DNA from: Hahella chejuensis KCTC 2396
Lineage (GTDB): Bacteria > Pseudomonadota > Gammaproteobacteria > Pseudomonadales > Oleiphilaceae
Direction: 5' to 3'
Length of the DNA stretch: 64,000 nt
NCBI RefSeq assembly: GCF_000012985.1
Contig: NC_007645.1
Coordinates: 5,106,581 to 5,170,580, forward strand
The notes beneath the pieces were generated by a model, which was not told where the DNA came from, did no database searches, and worked only from the letters and a program-made list of their open reading frames with translations. Shown here piece after piece: positions 49,193-57,835 of the stretch (within the stretch, counting starts at the first letter, position 1; each line of letters opens with the position of its first letter). Position numbers and translations under genes: made by a program.

Positions 49193-49320
49193 CATCAGCC
49201 CACATTTGACAGTGTTTCACAGAAGCCCGCTTTCGCATTGGGTGTTTTCGGAGATACTTGAAGGAAGCCTCCTGCAAACAGCGCTTAGATACACATATGT
49301 CAGCGCCCGAAAGTCCTTTT

Positions 49321-49602
49321 ATGATCCGATTTTCATTTTACAAAACGGCCCTGATTGGCCTGAGCATCATACTGGCGAGCGCAATCGTGTCCAAACTGCA
49401 AGGAACGCCGCCAATCAAGGAACAGAGATACGATTTCAGCCTGCCTCAGGCGAATCTGGAAAAAGCGACGCCGGTTAGCGCAGTGTCGTCCGCATGCGCT
49501 TATTCAGAAACCTGCAGTGAAGAAGTGAAATGGTCGCGTGCGCCAGCCGTCGCCCAATCCAAGCCAGCCCCTCCCATCAAAGCGGACAATCCGATCCGTT
49601 AG
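49321..49602 (+). CDS. Small single-pass membrane protein, unknown
   Basis: From ATG 49321 this gives 93 residues (MIRFSFYKTALIGLSIILAS...) with one membrane segment at about 6-23 and a polar, proline-rich outer tail with two cysteines (SSACAYSETCSEE). In-frame upstream starts exist at 49258 (TTG, with GGAG four bases before it) and 49297 (ATG), so the start is uncertain. No family is recognised. It may be a real small envelope protein, since a hydrophobic start plus a secreted-type tail is not a typical random frame. Confidence is modest. Confidence 0.5.
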   Translation: MIRFSFYKTALIGLSIILASAIVSKLQGTPPIKEQRYDFSLPQANLEKATPVSAVSSACAYSETCSEEVKWSRAPAVAQSKPAPPIKADNPIR

Positions 49603-49643
49603 AAACGCGGCGCGGAGTCTGTTAACCCCGCGCCACGCCATTA

Positions 49644-50462
49644 TCAGCTTTGCAGCAGTTTTATCAGTTCCGTCATGGCGCGACTCAGTTCATCCACCGC
49701 GTTTTTGTTTTCCGTAATCATCAGCCATTTCTCATCCTGATTTTCAGGGTTCCATAGCCAACAGGCGCGCTGATTCAAGTCGCAACCGGAGCGAACGTAG
49801 GGGTCCACGCCAAATACTTTAAAGCGAGAAATATTGTGGCTGACGTTCGCACTCAGGTAATTGGTTTCCTGCAGTACGATTTCATTGCGTGTATTAACGC
49901 TGACGCGATAAACAATACCTTCCTCTTCATTCAGTTTGCGTATGCGGGAAGGCGTGTAAACGTTGGCGGCCAACAAACTGTTGATGTGCTGCACCAGCGC
50001 GCTCTGGTCGGAGCCCGCCAGATAAAGTCCTCGCAGCTTTTGCAGGTATTCGCCGCTGCCGTTATCCACCACTTTGCTCCAATCGATGGACGTGGATTCC
50101 GCAGTCTGCCTGGCCGGCTTGAGCTGATCGTCCAGGCGAGTAATGGAGCGCAGGCTCTCTTCGTAATACTCGCCTTCACCGCCAGCGAGGTTGACGTAGC
50201 GAACAAAGGCTTCGCGCGCTTTTTCGTATTCACCCGACTTCATGGCCACACGTCCCCGATAAAAGTAGTATTGAACCGTTGGCGTGATGTTGAGTTCAGA
50301 AACCTTATCCAACGCTTCCTGCGCCTGGGCGAACCTTTCCGCTTCGATGCTCTCTTCGGCGACAAATAACAATCTGCGCATTTCATGCTCCGGCGCCAGG
50401 GAGTCCGCGTTAGCCTGACAGGCGAAGCTGAGCGCTAAAATCAATAACGTCCGACGAAACAT
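49644..50462 (-). CDS. Exported TPR-like protein of unknown function
   Basis: I start this at ATG 50462 (MFRRTLLILALSFACQANAD), with GAGGTG six bases upstream, giving 272 residues and a clean signal peptide. The 5' frame extends to 50480. Residues about 28-110 look like two TPR hairpins (AERFAQAQEALDKVSELNITP; YYFYRGRVAMKSGEYEKAREAFVRYVNL). The C-terminal half is a strand-rich domain with two cysteines (CDLNQRACWLWNPE), probably a disulfide. The family is not recognised. A periplasmic adaptor role is plausible. It is divergent from the M14-like peptidase gene. Confidence 0.8.
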   Translation of the reverse strand: MFRRTLLILALSFACQANADSLAPEHEMRRLLFVAEESIEAERFAQAQEALDKVSELNITPTVQYYFYRGRVAMKSGEYEKAREAFVRYVNLAGGEGEYYEESLRSITRLDDQLKPARQTAESTSIDWSKVVDNGSGEYLQKLRGLYLAGSDQSALVQHINSLLAANVYTPSRIRKLNEEEGIVYRVSVNTRNEIVLQETNYLSANVSHNISRFKVFGVDPYVRSGCDLNQRACWLWNPENQDEKWLMITENKNAVDELSRAMTELIKLLQS

Positions 50463-50667
50463 TCTATACACCTCATACATACTTACTACCGAATTATAAG
50501 CATAGTTACAGATCGGCGGCTAAGGTTTAACGCAATTTTCATTCTTTCAGGCGATTACGTCACAGTACTTTCATGTTTACAGCATAGGCTCTACCCTTTC
50601 TTGAAAGGATGTGACGCTGTTTCCCTCCTGACGATTGCGTTACAACGCTTGGCGGACGTCTGACTGA

Positions 50668-51708
50668 ATGGGACCTCTCAGCTTTATGTATCCGAAAATA
50701 CATTTTCCGGTTAATGAACTGAATAAAATCCAGCAGTTAATTGAACTTGGCGGGGGCAATGTCCAGCATGAAATCCTGGATACCGTTGAATTCCGCGGCT
50801 ACAGACTGCCGCTGTACCTGATCAAAGTCGGCGCTGCCGGCCCTGACAAACCCGCGCTGGCCCTCACCGGCGGCGTTCACGGTCTGGAGAAAATCGGCAC
50901 GCAGGTTATCCTGGCCTTCATGGAATCCCTGCTGAAGCAGTTGACCTGGGATGAGGGACTGAAGGAAGAACTGAATCATCTACAGCTTTATTTTCTTCCC
51001 GCCCTCAACCCTGCCGGCATGATGCGTAAGACCCGCGCCAACGGCAATGGGATTGATCTGATGCGCAATGCGCCGGTGGACGCCGAAGCCCGCGTCCCGC
51101 CATTACTGGGCGGCCACCGCCTGACCACGCGCATCCCCTGGTATCGCGGCCAGAAGGGTCAGTCTATGGAGAAAGAAGCCGTCGCTCTTTGCGACTTTAT
51201 CCGTGAACGCCTGTTTCCGGCGCCGTTCAGCATGGCGCTGGACTGTCACTCCGGCTTCGGTTTCAACGATCAGATCTGGTTCCCATACGCATACAGCAAA
51301 GAACCGATTTTTCACCTGCCGGAAATTTTCGCACTGCGCAACTTACTGTTCGAAACCTATCCAAATCACGTCTACACCTTCGAACCGCAGTCCCGGGTCT
51401 ATACCTCCCACGGCGATTTATGGGACTACCTGTATATGGAGGCGAAAACCGCCAACCGTTTGTTCTTGCCCATCACTATGGAAATGGGGTCCTGGCTTTG
51501 GATCAAAAAGAATCCGCGCCAGCTCATCCAGTTGCTGGGATTTTTCCACCCCGTACTTCCGCATCGACTACGCCGCGTATTGCGCCGCCACCTCATATTC
51601 ATCGACTTTCTGAAAAACGCCGTGCGTTCTTACGGCAACTGGCTGCCGGACAAACGCCAACGCAAGCACTATGAACTGGCGGCCTTATCCCTGTGGTATG
51701 AGTCCTGA
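50668..51708 (+). CDS. M14-like zinc carboxypeptidase family protein
   Basis: The 346-residue protein has carboxypeptidase A-type zinc residues: GGVHGLEKIG (His and Glu), GNGIDLMRNAP (the Asn-Arg substrate site) and ALDCHSGFGFNDQ (His). The general-base glutamate is probably in LPITMEMGSW. No signal peptide is seen, so it is cytoplasmic or exported otherwise. A second ATG at 50686 is a possible start. M14 members of this kind include peptidoglycan amidases, succinylglutamate desuccinylases and amino acid deacylases; the substrate is not known. It lies two bases before the alpha/beta hydrolase, so the pair is almost certainly co-transcribed. Confidence 0.85.
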   Translation: MGPLSFMYPKIHFPVNELNKIQQLIELGGGNVQHEILDTVEFRGYRLPLYLIKVGAAGPDKPALALTGGVHGLEKIGTQVILAFMESLLKQLTWDEGLKEELNHLQLYFLPALNPAGMMRKTRANGNGIDLMRNAPVDAEARVPPLLGGHRLTTRIPWYRGQKGQSMEKEAVALCDFIRERLFPAPFSMALDCHSGFGFNDQIWFPYAYSKEPIFHLPEIFALRNLLFETYPNHVYTFEPQSRVYTSHGDLWDYLYMEAKTANRLFLPITMEMGSWLWIKKNPRQLIQLLGFFHPVLPHRLRRVLRRHLIFIDFLKNAVRSYGNWLPDKRQRKHYELAALSLWYES

Positions 51709-51710
51709 TT

Positions 51711-52529
51711 ATGAACCAGGCCCATGATTTCCCGGCGCACGATCAATATGATTTGATCCTGCTGCGGGGATGGATGCGCGACGGCCGTCACTGGGAGGGC
51801 TTCGACACCCTGTTGCAGGACGCCATTAATGAAAACGGCCTGGACGTGCGCGTGCAGACCCTGGATATCCCGGGTAATGGCGTCCGTAACACAGAAACCA
51901 CTCCGGCCACTATCGCCGGCATGATCTCCAGTCTGCGGGAGCGCTGGGAAATGCGTCGTCCTCTGGTGTTGGTGGGTTTATCCATGGGCGGCATGCTGGC
52001 GACGCAATGGACCTACGATCATCCTGAGGAAGTTGCGGGACTGGCGCTGATCAACGCCAGCATGCGGCCCTACGGTGCGCCTTGGAACCGGCTGCGGCTG
52101 CGGGTATGGCCCAAGGTTGTGCAAGGGGTCGGCGTCACCGCCGCCCGTCGGGAGAAACTGATCATGCAGCTCACGCTCTCTCCCTTACTGCGCACCCGTG
52201 ACCGCTTGCGTCTCTGGACTGGTTGGAGCCGGGGGCGTCCGGTGCGCACCGTTAACGGACTACGTCAACTAACAGCGGCGGCGCGATTTAGCTGTCCGTT
52301 TGATTTTGCGCCCCATCGTCCCTGCCTGATTGTATGCAGCCTTGGCGACAAGCTGGTGGACCCAAAATGCTCCATCGCCATGGCGCAGGCCTGGCAAACC
52401 CGTTGCGTCACTCATCCCACCGCCGGCCACGACCTGCCAGTGGAAGATCCGCACTGGTTACGTCAACAGTTGCTCAATTGGCTCACGCCGTTGTGCGCGC
52501 AGGCAGAGGCCACACAGCTTCTCACTTGA
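51711..52529 (+). CDS. Alpha/beta hydrolase
   Basis: This 272-residue alpha/beta hydrolase has an oxyanion-hole region near LLRGWMRDGRHW, the nucleophile elbow VLVGLSMGGMLATQW (Ser about 90), the acid in CSLGDKLVDPKCS and the histidine in HPTAGHDLPVEDPHW. All three catalytic residues are present, so it should be active. It is related broadly to BioH-like esterases, but substrate and pathway are unknown. It is paired with the M14-like peptidase gene by two bases; together they suggest stepwise hydrolysis of one compound. There is no signal peptide. Confidence 0.85.
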   Translation: MNQAHDFPAHDQYDLILLRGWMRDGRHWEGFDTLLQDAINENGLDVRVQTLDIPGNGVRNTETTPATIAGMISSLRERWEMRRPLVLVGLSMGGMLATQWTYDHPEEVAGLALINASMRPYGAPWNRLRLRVWPKVVQGVGVTAARREKLIMQLTLSPLLRTRDRLRLWTGWSRGRPVRTVNGLRQLTAAARFSCPFDFAPHRPCLIVCSLGDKLVDPKCSIAMAQAWQTRCVTHPTAGHDLPVEDPHWLRQQLLNWLTPLCAQAEATQLLT

Positions 52530-52678
52530 GCAGACAAGCAGCCCTCCCATTCATAGTTCATAGCGTCCGCCACATTTGGTCATGATTCGTCAGCGCATTG
52601 CCCTGGAGCCCCCATCCCCACGCCTGATTTCGTTGTTGTAATGACAATCACAAAGCAACAACAGAACAGGACAGAGAC

Positions 52679-53503
52679 ATGAAACACCCCGTACTGACCC
52701 CCAATAAATTCACCCGCATCAGCGCCACTTTGTTTTCCGTGGCCATGATCGCAGCCTGCAGCTCGCAAAATCTAACGCCAGAGGCTTCACCTTCCGAAGA
52801 CTTTGCTGTAAAGTCAGCGGCCCATAACGTGGAAGTCGCCGACAATAATAGGGATGTGTCAACTTCGGAAGCCGATGAGCTGTACAGCTACGGTTTATCC
52901 CAGGCCGATGACAACCCAGAAATAACGACATCGAAAGCCGCTGAAACAATAAACGCCGCCGGAACACCCACCGACAGCACAACAACCGAAGTAACAAGCG
53001 CCTCGACCACGGAGGGAAATGATATGACTGTTCTAGTACTTGACGATGCGACAGCCGCAGCCCTGGAAAAAGAGTATGGCGGCGCAAACCAGTTCGCAGG
53101 CGTCGAACCACCTCAACCCCGCGTTATCTTCTACCCATTGGAGAAATCCAACCTGAACCAGGAAGACATGGCGGCTCTGAAGCAGCATGCGGATTTCCTC
53201 AGCGTGCATCCCAACTACCAGATTCAAATTCACGGCCACACCGACGCATCCGGCCAGGCGACATACAATGAACGTCTGTCAGAGGAACGCGCCCTGCGTG
53301 TAGCGGATTATCTGTTGAACAACGGCGCTCGCCCCGAGCAGGTGGAAGTCTTCGGCTGGGGAAGTCGCGAGCCGTTACTGACCTCTTCTCATCATGAGAA
53401 GAACCGTCGCGTCGAGTTGATTTACCTGAACGATCAGGTGGCTGTGTTCGGCGCGCCCCAGATCATGGAGCATAACGCCCCGGAAGTCAGCGAGACATTC
53501 TAA
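52679..53503 (+). CDS. OmpA-family lipoprotein
   Basis: The 274-residue protein has a lipoprotein signal (MKHPVLTPNKFTRISATLFS... with lipobox MIAAC, Cys about 27), a Thr/Ser/Ala/Asp-rich linker (about 30-135) and a C-terminal OmpA/Pal-like peptidoglycan-binding domain (about 150-255; IQIHGHTDASGQATYNERLS and NRRVELIYLND). It would tether the outer membrane to the cell wall. It resembles Pal but has a longer, repetitive linker and is not next to tolB, so it is not the main Pal. A single-gene unit is likely. Confidence 0.9.
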   Translation: MKHPVLTPNKFTRISATLFSVAMIAACSSQNLTPEASPSEDFAVKSAAHNVEVADNNRDVSTSEADELYSYGLSQADDNPEITTSKAAETINAAGTPTDSTTTEVTSASTTEGNDMTVLVLDDATAAALEKEYGGANQFAGVEPPQPRVIFYPLEKSNLNQEDMAALKQHADFLSVHPNYQIQIHGHTDASGQATYNERLSEERALRVADYLLNNGARPEQVEVFGWGSREPLLTSSHHEKNRRVELIYLNDQVAVFGAPQIMEHNAPEVSETF

Positions 53504-53552
53504 GTTCTATTGAACGGCGCCTGGCGGTTATCATTGGCCGCCAACGCCCGCT

Positions 53553-56099
53553 TCAACTCCCCTTGCCTTTTGCGATCGGCCCCATGGGTTGGGGCCGGTC
53601 ATAAAAGAAGCCCTGCAAAACCGGAATCCCCAGCTTCACCATTCGGCAGGCGATATCCCGGCTTTCCACACACTCAGCAATACAATGCATGCTGCGTAAG
53701 CGGGCGATTTTAACCAGAGACTCAATCACAATTTCCGCAGATGGATCTTCCAATACCCGACGCACGAAACCGCCATCCAGCTTGACGTAGTTCACCGGCA
53801 ATTCACTCAGATAGCCGTAGCTGGCGGAGCCGCTGCCAAAGTCGTCCAGAGCGAAGCGGTAGCCCTTCTGCGCCATGCTGCGAATGATCTCTCGCGTCTG
53901 GGCGATATCGGCCAGCGCCACGCTTTCCGTCACTTCAAAGCAGACGCGGGAGCGATCAATACGATATTTCTCCGCCCAGCCTTCCACCTCTTTGAAAAAG
54001 CCATGGTCGTTAAATGTGGCGCCACTTAAATTGACGTTATAGATAAACTCCAGCCCTACGCTGCTGGACATACGTCGGAACAATGTTTCCGTCACCCAGC
54101 GATCAATGATGGGCATAAATCCGAAACGCTCCGCCACCGGAATGAAACTGCCCGGACTGACCATTTCATCCTGTCGCCGCAGGCGAATCAATACTTCACA
54201 CCCCGGCATGTCCACCGCGTCGCCGTTCTCATCAACACAAAAGATACCCTGTTGATACAACTCAAAGTGACCAAGCTGAATGGCGTTTTTCAACTGCGAC
54301 AACCACTCCAGTTCACCGTGATAACGCATCATGACCGTATCGCCGGCATGGTAGACCCTGACTCTGTCGCGTCCGCTCTCCTTGGCCTGATAGCAGGCGA
54401 TATCCGCGCGGGACAGCACCGCGTGACGGCTGTTGTCCTGATCCGTGATGAAGGTGACGCCAATGCTGGCGCCTACGGAAAACACCAGGTCTTCGTAGGC
54501 TAGCTGGTAGTGTGAAATGGTCTGTCGCACCTGCTCCGCCACCGCCAGCGTCTGCGCCTCAGTGACGCCTTCAATCACCAGCGCGAATTCATCGCCGCTG
54601 ATGCGCGCCAGCATGCCGCGCTCCGGCGTGCTCTTGCGCAGCAATGACGACAGTTTTTTCAGCAACAAGTCGCCCACTTCGTGACCGCAGGTGTCATTAA
54701 TCAGTTTGAACTGATCCAGGTCAATGTACAGCAGCCCCGACACCAAATGAGTGTCATTTTCGCTCAGCAGCCGATGTAAATAGTTGTCCAGGGCGCGTCG
54801 ATTGGGCAGGTCAGTCAGGGGATCGTGCAACGCCTGATGCTCCAATTGTCGACGCAACCGCACTTCATCGCTGATATCCCGCAACACAATCACCGCGCCA
54901 TTGCAGAGTCGATCTCCTCTGCCGCCACCCCCTACGACGCGGCGAATGCGAATTTCCAGGGTTCGGGAGCCATCTTCGGCGGACTCGAAGGCATAACTCT
55001 CTATCTGCGCATCGCGCTGGGTCTGCGCCAGGAAAAACTCCACCGGATTGGCGGGATGTCTGGGCTCTTTCAGGGTCTTGAGAGGACAAATCACCACGAA
55101 GGGCTTCTCCATGGCCGCGCGCTCGCTCCACCCGGTCAGTTGCTCCGCCATAGGATTCATAAACATCACATGGGCGCGCTCATCGACTTTGATCACGCCA
55201 TCGCTGATCGACATCAGCGTGGTGCGCAGCCGGTTACGCTCTGTCGCCAGCATGCTGCGGATAGTGCGGTTGGTTTCGAAGTTGGCGGTCACCACATAGG
55301 CCAGCAACGTACAGGTTCCGACGAACGCCATTTTCACGCTGATCATAAAGTCGCTGGAAACGCCTTGCGCACCCTCGCCCAACACCAGCGCCGCCAGAGC
55401 CGTCAGGCTAAGACTGGCGCCCTGCTTACCCAAAGTGATGGAGGTATAGACGACATAGGGCAACAGCAGAAAAAACAAAGTCCACGCCTTGTCGGGAATA
55501 ATCACGAATGCGGCGGTGAAGAACATCGCCACCCAGGAAGTCTGAGTCAGCCAGCGCAACACCAGTCGGTAGCCGGATGGCGGTTCTATCCACCAGAATC
55601 GAATCAATGGGGTGAGAATCATGATGCCGATGGAGTCGCCCAGCCACCAGGTGATCCAGGTCGCTCCGGCCTGACTGGGAGTGATCAGCCCACTGGAGAG
55701 TTGTCCCGCCACGCCTAATCCCGCGCCGAACAACGGCGCCAGCAAGGCGGCCAGTCCAATGAAGCGCAGACTGTCGCCAACGCTGCTGAGATAAGGGGTG
55801 ATGCCGAAGTAACGGATCATCAGCATCGCGCAGGCCACTTCACTGAGCTGGCCAATGCCGCCGATAACGCCGTTGAGTATGGATTGATGCAGGGACATCG
55901 CCGCCAGCAATTCGCCTGCGATGATGACCGGCGACCAGCGCCAACCGCTGAACCAGATCATCGCCAGCGCCAGTCCTGAAGGCGGCCACAAAGGCGTAAC
56001 GCCGCCGTAGTACACATCCAGCAGCAGCCCCAGGCGTCCCCCCAGGTAATACAGCGCAAGCAATAGGACAAAGTTGATGGAGTAGCGAATTAGCTGCAT
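53553..56099 (-). CDS. MASE1-PAS-GGDEF-EAL cyclic di-GMP protein
   Basis: The 848-residue membrane protein has an N-terminal MASE1 sensor (about 1-290; some eight hydrophobic segments; GGVTPLWPPSGLALAMIWF), a PAS domain (about 295-400; ISDGVIKVDERAHVMFMNPM), a GGDEF domain (about 425-585) and an EAL domain (about 595-835). The GGDEF motif reads SGDEF and the inhibitory RxxD site appears lost (PERG). The EAL motif reads EVL (GCEVLIRLRR), while other metal residues are kept (FEVTES; ALDDFGSGSASYGYL; VKLDG). It may act as a phosphodiesterase, a weak cyclase or both. It is divergent from pilU, which suits control of motility. Confidence 0.93.
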   Translation of the reverse strand: MQLIRYSINFVLLLALYYLGGRLGLLLDVYYGGVTPLWPPSGLALAMIWFSGWRWSPVIIAGELLAAMSLHQSILNGVIGGIGQLSEVACAMLMIRYFGITPYLSSVGDSLRFIGLAALLAPLFGAGLGVAGQLSSGLITPSQAGATWITWWLGDSIGIMILTPLIRFWWIEPPSGYRLVLRWLTQTSWVAMFFTAAFVIIPDKAWTLFFLLLPYVVYTSITLGKQGASLSLTALAALVLGEGAQGVSSDFMISVKMAFVGTCTLLAYVVTANFETNRTIRSMLATERNRLRTTLMSISDGVIKVDERAHVMFMNPMAEQLTGWSERAAMEKPFVVICPLKTLKEPRHPANPVEFFLAQTQRDAQIESYAFESAEDGSRTLEIRIRRVVGGGGRGDRLCNGAVIVLRDISDEVRLRRQLEHQALHDPLTDLPNRRALDNYLHRLLSENDTHLVSGLLYIDLDQFKLINDTCGHEVGDLLLKKLSSLLRKSTPERGMLARISGDEFALVIEGVTEAQTLAVAEQVRQTISHYQLAYEDLVFSVGASIGVTFITDQDNSRHAVLSRADIACYQAKESGRDRVRVYHAGDTVMMRYHGELEWLSQLKNAIQLGHFELYQQGIFCVDENGDAVDMPGCEVLIRLRRQDEMVSPGSFIPVAERFGFMPIIDRWVTETLFRRMSSSVGLEFIYNVNLSGATFNDHGFFKEVEGWAEKYRIDRSRVCFEVTESVALADIAQTREIIRSMAQKGYRFALDDFGSGSASYGYLSELPVNYVKLDGGFVRRVLEDPSAEIVIESLVKIARLRSMHCIAECVESRDIACRMVKLGIPVLQGFFYDRPQPMGPIAKGKGS

Positions 56100-56386
56100 G
56101 AGCCGTTGATTTCTTTCTCCGGGAAAATCATGCGTTATAAAAACTATATGTCATACAGCCAACTTTTCTAACTTTACGCTCCCTGTTTCTCCAGTCTGCG
56201 AAAAATCATTGCAAGCTCAGCCGCAACAGGCCGTAGATTTACATAGCGGCCAGCGCTGCTCAATAGGCCATTTTGTGGTGGCGGGAAGGATAATTTTCGT
56301 CTATCTGTTAAAGACGCGCCCTTTGAAAAAATCAAAAAGCCGACAATGCTCCAAACCAACCGGACATCACTTCGGGAGACTTCTGC

Positions 56387-57601
56387 ATGGAATTCAACCA
56401 GTATCTGACCGTTCTGGCCAAGAATGACGGCTCCGATCTCTACTTGAGCACCGGCGCGCCCCCTTGCGCCAAGTTTCATGGCAAATTGAAGCCTATCGAC
56501 AAGACGCCCCTTCCACCTGGCAGAATCATGGAAATCGCCAACGCCATCATGGACGAAGAGCAGCGCGAGCAATTCGCCCATGAGCTGGAAATGAACCTGG
56601 CGTACAGCATCCCTCAGGTTGGCCGTTTCCGGGTCAATATCTTCAAGCAGCGAAATGAAGTATCCATCGTCGCCCGTAATATCGTGACGGATATTCCCAA
56701 CGCTGACAGCCTGGGGCTGCCCCCTATCCTGAAAGAAGTATTGATGTCGAAGCGGGGGCTGATTCTGTTCGTCGGCGCCACCGGCTCCGGCAAGTCAACC
56801 TCTCTGGCGGCGCTGATTGACCACCGCAACAGCAACAGCGGCGGCCACATCATCACGATCGAAGACCCGGTGGAATTCATCCACAAACACAAGAAAAGCA
56901 TCATCAACCAGCGCGAAGTGGGCGTCGACACGCGCAGTTACCACAATGCGCTGAAAAACACCCTGCGGCAGGCGCCGGATGTCATTTTGATCGGCGAGAT
57001 CCGCGACCGGGAAACCATGGAGCACGCCCTGGCCTTCGCGGAAACCGGACATCTGTGTATCTCCACCCTGCACGCCAACAACTCTAACCAGGCGCTGGAC
57101 CGCATCATTAACTTTTTCCCAGAGGAGCGCCGCAACCAGTTGCTGATGGATTTGTCGCTTAACTTAAGGGCCTTCGTGTCGCAACGACTGGTGCCCACCA
57201 TTGACGGCAAGCGCACCGCCGCCATTGAGATTCTGCTGGGCACGCCCACGGTCAGCGAGCTGATCCTGCGGGGCGATATCGACGGCATCAAAGAGATCAT
57301 GCAGAAGTCGGAAAACATAGGCATGCAGACCTTCGACGCCGCTCTGTTCAAGCTGGTGCAGCAGGAAAAGATCAGCGTGGAGGAAGCCCTGAAAAACGCC
57401 GACTCCGCCAACAACCTGCGCCTGCGCATCAAACTGCACGCAGGGGTGGAGGTTCCCGCCAGTCTGGGCGATGAGAAAGTCGAGGACTCAGGTCCGGAAG
57501 AGTTGGCCGCCAAGAAACCCAGCGGCGGTTTTTCTCTCAGTCTGCAGGAATTTGAAGAGGACAACGAAGAAGGCAACGATCCTTTCAAGCCTAAAAATTG
57601 A
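56387..57601 (+). CDS. pilU: Type IV pilus retraction ATPase PilU
   Basis: PilU is an accessory retraction motor for type IV pili and twitching. The 404-residue PilT/PilU-family protein has Walker A GATGSGKSTSLAAL (about residue 130), the Asp box IEDPVEFIHKHKK, Walker B VILIGEIRDRETMEHAL, and the His box GHLCISTLHANNS. The N-terminus (MEFNQYLTVLAKNDGSDLYL) and long C-terminus favour PilU over PilT. The acidic tail (about 370-404) is longer than I expect. No pilT is adjacent, whereas the two are often neighbours. The start has GGGAG upstream. A 10-bp hairpin follows at 57624-57652. Confidence 0.9.
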   Translation: MEFNQYLTVLAKNDGSDLYLSTGAPPCAKFHGKLKPIDKTPLPPGRIMEIANAIMDEEQREQFAHELEMNLAYSIPQVGRFRVNIFKQRNEVSIVARNIVTDIPNADSLGLPPILKEVLMSKRGLILFVGATGSGKSTSLAALIDHRNSNSGGHIITIEDPVEFIHKHKKSIINQREVGVDTRSYHNALKNTLRQAPDVILIGEIRDRETMEHALAFAETGHLCISTLHANNSNQALDRIINFFPEERRNQLLMDLSLNLRAFVSQRLVPTIDGKRTAAIEILLGTPTVSELILRGDIDGIKEIMQKSENIGMQTFDAALFKLVQQEKISVEEALKNADSANNLRLRIKLHAGVEVPASLGDEKVEDSGPEELAAKKPSGGFSLSLQEFEEDNEEGNDPFKPKN

Positions 57602-57623
57602 CGCCCCACCAGCCACCTGTTTT

Positions 57624-57652
57624 CCCGCAAGCGACATCCAGCCGCTTGCGGG
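57624..57652 (+). other. Perfect 10-bp hairpin after pilU
   Basis: CCCGCAAGCG pairs with CGCTTGCGGG over a 9-nt loop, 23 bases past the pilU stop. No T run follows, so this may be an RNA-stabilising or Rho-assisted structure, not a classic terminator. Confidence 0.6.
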
Positions 57653-57740
57653 CTGCGATAGCGGTTGTCAGCCGTTCCGGCTTCCGCCAAACTGAACCGC
57701 CTCAAAGACTTAGCTTTAGCTCCGTGAGTGGGCTACAGAC

Positions 57741-57774
57741 TTTGTAGTGGCAATTAATTTGTAGCGACAATTAA
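57741..57774 (+). repeat. Tandem 17-bp direct repeat upstream of wax synthase
   Basis: TTTGTAGTGGCAATTAA (57741-57757) is followed at once by TTTGTAGCGACAATTAA (57758-57774), 15 of 17 bases identical. It lies 62-95 bp before the wax synthase start and could be a pair of regulator-binding sites. Confidence 0.85.
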
Positions 57775-57835
57775 ATTCAATAACAACGAACTTGTATAAC
57801 AACTAAAAAGCACATCACACCAGGAAGTAGACGTT

